Assembly: GCA_963696625.1 (NCBI GenBank)
Contig: CAVOKZ010000006.1
Coordinates: forward strand, 1 to 7,751
Source: JAWVFN01 sp963696625
Lineage (GTDB): Bacteria; Actinomycetota; Thermoleophilia; Solirubrobacterales; 70-9
DNA length: 7,751 nucleotides
Direction of reading: 5' to 3'
The position numbers and the translations under genes were made by a program. Of this stretch, positions 5,871 through 7,751 are shown piece by piece. The notes beneath the pieces are model-generated. The model saw only the letters and a list, made by a program, of their open reading frames with translations, had not been told where the DNA came from and made no database searches. Each line of letters begins with the position of its first letter. The first letter of the stretch is position 1.

Positions 5871-6434
5871 ATGGAGCAGCTCCCGGAAGGCGTTGAGGGA
5901 TGGATGTCGCCCGAGGAGTGGGAGCTGCTGCGATCCCTCGCCGCCGGCGTAAGCGGCGGTTGCATCGTCGAGATCGGCAGCTATCGCGGACTGTCGGCGC
6001 TGGCGCTGGCGCAGGGGGCGGCTGGCGACGTCCCCGTTTTTGCGATCGACCCGCATGAGGACTTCGTCGGGGTCACCGGCTACGAGTTCGGTCCCGAGGA
6101 CCGGGTGGCGTTCTACCGGAACATGCTCGATCACGACGGCGCGCGGAAGGTGAGGCTCGTGAACCTGCCCAGCGCGGTCGTCGCACCCGGATGGGATCAG
6201 CCGGTCGCCCTGCTGCTGATCGACGGTGACCATTCCTACGAGGGTGCGCGCCAGGATCTCGACGGCTTCGCGCCTCACCTGACCGAGGACGCCGTGGTCC
6301 TGATGGACGACATCATGCCCCCGTACACCGGGCCTCGCCAGGTGGTCGACGAGGAGATCGCGTCGGGGCGTTTCCGGCTGATCGAAGAGGTGGGGAAGGT
6401 CGCGGTGCTGGGCCGCGAAGGGAAGCCCGCCTAG
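5871..6434 (+). CDS. Class I SAM-dependent methyltransferase (Methyltransf_24 / CmcI-like type)
   Basis: Small soluble protein of 187 residues with a Rossmann methyltransferase core. Motif I, IVEIGSYRGLSALALA (32-47), binds S-adenosylmethionine; FAIDPHEDF (57-65) supplies the acidic residue after strand 2; LLLIDGDHSYEGARQDLDGF (115-134) carries the IDGDHSYE motif of the family, whose acidic residues in related O-methyltransferases bind metal; VVLMDDIMPPY (142-152) gives a second acidic pair. The C-terminal part lacks a long substrate-cap domain. Acceptor unknown: related proteins methylate hydroxyls of sugars or natural products, and some have no known role. ATG 5871 is chosen as the first in-frame start after TAGGCT; there is no ribosome site. 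It converges on the next gene and their stop codons overlap in CTAG. Confidence 0.85.
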   Translation: MEQLPEGVEGWMSPEEWELLRSLAAGVSGGCIVEIGSYRGLSALALAQGAAGDVPVFAIDPHEDFVGVTGYEFGPEDRVAFYRNMLDHDGARKVRLVNLPSAVVAPGWDQPVALLLIDGDHSYEGARQDLDGFAPHLTEDAVVLMDDIMPPYTGPRQVVDEEIASGRFRLIEEVGKVAVLGREGKPA

Positions 6435-7003
6435 TGGGCCTCGTCGGCCGCGTGGGCCGGCGGGCGTGACTCCTCCGCCAGCGAGGTGATCTCGAGCACG
6501 CCGCGCGAGGCCTGATCGAGAACCTCGGCGGCCTCCTCGGCCGAGCGCGCGTAGAGCTCGACCAGGCAGTGGACGACGATCTTCTCCTCCTCGTGCTTGT
6601 GGAAGCGAACGTGGGTGAAGAACTCCCGGGTGCCGGCCTCGCCGAGGGCGCCGTAGGTCAGCGACTCGATCGCGTCGGGGCCCGAGCAGGTCTCGACCTG
6701 GTCCTGGTCGACGGTGACCGTGCAGGAGGCGACCCACGGGGTGCCGGCGACCATGCGGCTCCAGCGGTCCTCGATCGGCACGACCTTGTCCTCGCGGACC
6801 GTCAGGTGCGGCTGATCGTGGAGGCACTTGAGGCACTGCACGACCGCCTCCTGGATCTCGTCCATGCGCTCGGTGGGCGCCCCGGTCTCGGGATCTATGC
6901 GCAGGATCGCCTCGTAGTGCAGCTGCACCTCGAGCTCGGTGGACCAGCAGCGGTAGCAGCGCAGCCAAGCACTCCGATCGCCGTTCAGGCTCTCGTCGCT
7001 CAC
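6431..7003 (-). CDS. Unknown 190-residue protein with two CxxC pairs
   Basis: I do not recognise this protein. It starts at GTG 7001-7003 and keeps GC-rich third positions throughout, so it is very likely a real gene. Residues 16-19 (CYRC) and 57-60 (CLKC) are two CxxC knuckles 37 residues apart, which together would make a zinc ribbon or rubredoxin-like site; the intervening segment VQLHYEAILRIDPETG looks like paired strands. The second half (WVASCTVTVDQDQVETCSG, then FFTHVRFHKHEEEKIVVHCLVELYARSAEEAAEVLDQA) alternates strands with a final helix and suggests a small alpha/beta domain. The last 15 residues are low-complexity, rich in Ala, Pro and His. No signal peptide or membrane segment. A TAGCCT element 8 bases before the GTG suggests a leaderless message. 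Nucleic-acid or protein binding through the zinc site is only a guess. Confidence 0.75.
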   Translation of the reverse strand: MSDESLNGDRSAWLRCYRCWSTELEVQLHYEAILRIDPETGAPTERMDEIQEAVVQCLKCLHDQPHLTVREDKVVPIEDRWSRMVAGTPWVASCTVTVDQDQVETCSGPDAIESLTYGALGEAGTREFFTHVRFHKHEEEKIVVHCLVELYARSAEEAAEVLDQASRGVLEITSLAEESRPPAHAADEAH

Positions 7004-7011
7004 AAGATCAG

Positions 7012-7017
7012 AGGCTA
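7012..7017 (-). promoter_or_regulatory. Putative -10 element (TAGCCT) of the CxxC protein gene, leaderless
   Basis: On the minus strand TAGCCT is followed by 8 bases and then GTG at 7003. There is no Shine-Dalgarno. It lies 16 bases from the inferred edge of the insertion-sequence remnant, so any -35 region at about 7035-7040 would be inside the element. Confidence 0.35.
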
Positions 7018-7032
7018 GCGCGGTTGCCTAGC

Positions 7033-7208
7033 TGTAGTTCCTAACCACATTGTTCATCCGGGCCTCCTTGGAGGCTGGGGGTGTCATGCCACCCAGATCC
7101 AAGGAGGAACACCGGATGAAGATTCACGCTAACGCCAAGCTCGGCCCGAAGGGCAGGGCGATCATGGTCAAGCGCGTCGTCGAGGAGGGCTGGTCGCTCA
7201 CCGCGGCG
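7033..7208 (+). mobile_element. Left-end remnant of an IS481-type insertion sequence
   Basis: The fragment consists of a probable terminal sequence beginning TGTAGTTCC at 7033, an untranslated hairpin, and the first 31 codons of an IS481-type transposase. The left edge is set on the TGT typical of IS481 ends and is uncertain by some bases; no matching right-end inverted repeat (GGAACTACA) is present in the window. The transposase homology stops at 7208, where alpha/beta-hydrolase sequence begins on the other strand. The element therefore lost its right part and cannot move by itself. Confidence 0.65.
7053..7120 (+). promoter_or_regulatory. Hairpin covering the transposase ribosome site and start codon
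   Basis: Two blocks pair perfectly: TTCATCCGG (7053-7061) with CCGGATGAA (7112-7120), and CCTCCTTGGA (7063-7072) with TCCAAGGAGG (7098-7107), separated by a 1-by-4 internal loop. Inside, GGGTG (7079-7083) can pair with CACCC (7090-7094) around a 6-base loop. The downstream arm contains the Shine-Dalgarno AAGGAGG (7101-7107) and ATG 7116-7118, so a transcript that enters from outside would hide both. This is the known read-through block of some insertion sequences (IS10, IS50); its presence here is read directly, the function is inferred. Confidence 0.75.
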
Positions 7209-7238
7209 CGGGAAGATGAGCCGCTTCCTGGCTCATAA
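7116..7238 (+). pseudogene. IS481-family transposase, N-terminal fragment
   Basis: ATG 7116 has a perfect AAGGAGG 8 bases upstream. The product begins MKIHANAKLGPKGRAIMVKR, the usual N-terminus of IS481-type transposases, and continues VVEEGWSLTAA, the first helix of the helix-turn-helix that binds the element ends. Homology stops at residue 31 (7208), where an intact protein would go on with the second helix and, about 100 residues later, the DDE catalytic domain; an intact transposase is about 300 or more residues. The last nine codons (REDEPLPGS, stop at 7236-7238) are antisense hydrolase sequence read in a chance frame. No catalytic residue remains. In-frame upstream start codons at 7050 and 7086 lie inside the hairpin and are not needed. 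Confidence 0.8.
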
Positions 7239-7751
7239 GAGACGATCGCCCGGGATGCTCTCCTGCTCCTCGATCGCTGCTCGCCATCCGAGTCCGCCGC
7301 TGTGCGAATGGGTCACGAGGATCCCGGGTCCAATCCTGCCGAACAGTGCCGAGACAGCGTCCGTCGCCACTTTGGCATCGAAAGGGCCGTGTCGGGGGCC
7401 ATCTGGCGGAAGTACTGGTTCAAGGCCTCTGCGTCACGCGAGAACTGCACCCCGGGGAAGAAGTCGGGCCAAACACCCAGGCGGAAGGTGTTGAACCACC
7501 GCTGCTCGTCGGGCGCGGCACCCATGGCCCCCGCGACCGTACTGCGACCCGCGCCGCCGCGGCGGGGCTGGTCGAGCAGGTACACCGCAAAGCGCCGGCG
7601 CAAGAAGAGATTCTGAAAGCCCTCGCGTCCATCAGGCGTTGTTTCCCAGGTTTTCGAGAACTGCCCGAAGCCGTGCCAGAAACACGAGCGGCAACTTGCG
7701 GGCGCTCGCCGGCACTTGGTAGAACACGCGCGCATGGTCGCCGTGAATCGT
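7209..7751 (-). pseudogene. Alpha/beta-hydrolase pseudogene, four frame breaks, C-terminal half lost, 5' end outside the window
   Basis: Reading the minus strand across frames gives one continuous alpha/beta-hydrolase. Frame 1 (7751-7680): TIHGDHARVFYQVP... to LPLVF. One extra base at 7679 shifts to WHGFGQFSKTWETTPDGREG and on through LLDQPRRGGAGRST to QYFRQMAPDT (7678-7388). One missing base near 7386 shifts to PFDAKVATDAVSALFGRIGP and the nucleophile elbow ILVTHSHSGG (7385 onward). A further shift near 7253 leads to RAIVSYEPGSG (7252-7220), and one more base is missing before FIFP (7217-7209). The pieces match, in order, a family of secreted or cytoplasmic hydrolases that I remember with the motifs THSQSGGPGW and YEPGSGFIFPEGE; the acid and histidine of the triad lie in the lost part. 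The gene ends exactly where IS481 sequence begins. Function of the family is poorly defined. This cannot make a working enzyme. It fills the whole 7239-7751 stretch; no intact gene is there. Confidence 0.85.

Noticed and set aside
5040..6968. Long minus-strand open frame across the MaoC and methyltransferase genes
   Set aside because: It crosses several supported genes on both strands, has shadow-like composition and no recognisable domain.
1..7751. CRISPR array, tRNA, rRNA or riboswitch
   Set aside because: No regularly spaced repeats, no cloverleaf with a usable T-arm sequence and no gap large enough for known riboswitches were found by eye.

Overview
The window is a very GC-rich stretch with almost every codon ending in G or C, frequent GTG starts, short gaps between genes and several genes that seem to be transcribed without a leader. 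Together with the kinds of proteins present, this suggests a high-GC actinobacterium, possibly of the class Thermoleophilia (Solirubrobacterales-like). That placement is inference from sequence style and remembered families, not from a database search.

Layout. 1-568 (minus) is the N-terminal half of a malyl-CoA/beta-methylmalyl-CoA lyase that runs off the left edge. It is divergent from a GNAT acetyltransferase (606-1056, plus) that is broken by one extra base. A secreted SGNH/GDSL hydrolase (1232-2137, plus) meets a SnoaL-like protein (2141-2587, minus) tail to tail. The central block, all plus strand, is acyl-CoA dehydrogenase (2800-4023), short-chain dehydrogenase (4029-4679), SCP2 lipid-carrier protein (4684-5046), then a MaoC-type hydratase (5202-5729) behind its own ribosome site, and a small class I methyltransferase (5871-6434). 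A CxxC...CxxC protein of unknown function (6431-7003, minus) converges on the methyltransferase, with the two stop codons sharing CTAG. The right end (7033-7751) is a decayed region: the first part of an IS481-type insertion sequence is joined directly to an alpha/beta-hydrolase gene that has lost its C-terminal half and carries four reading-frame breaks.

How the genes fit together. The acyl-CoA dehydrogenase, MaoC-type hydratase and Mcl match, in type, three consecutive steps at the end of the ethylmalonyl-CoA pathway: 2-methylsuccinyl-CoA to mesaconyl-CoA, to beta-methylmalyl-CoA, to glyoxylate plus propionyl-CoA. The SDR and SCP2 genes are tightly coupled to the dehydrogenase and may handle a related acyl or lipid substrate. 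The hydrolases, SnoaL-like protein, GNAT and methyltransferase have no evident link to that pathway.

I see no clear new defence, mobile or biosynthetic system. The most interesting items are the hairpin that would bury the ribosome site and start codon of the IS transposase, the exact IS/hydrolase junction with both genes truncated, the recurring TAnnnT element 7-8 bases before start codons, the unusual active-site motif of the MaoC protein, and the unknown cysteine-pair protein. There are no tRNA, rRNA or CRISPR features that I can support.
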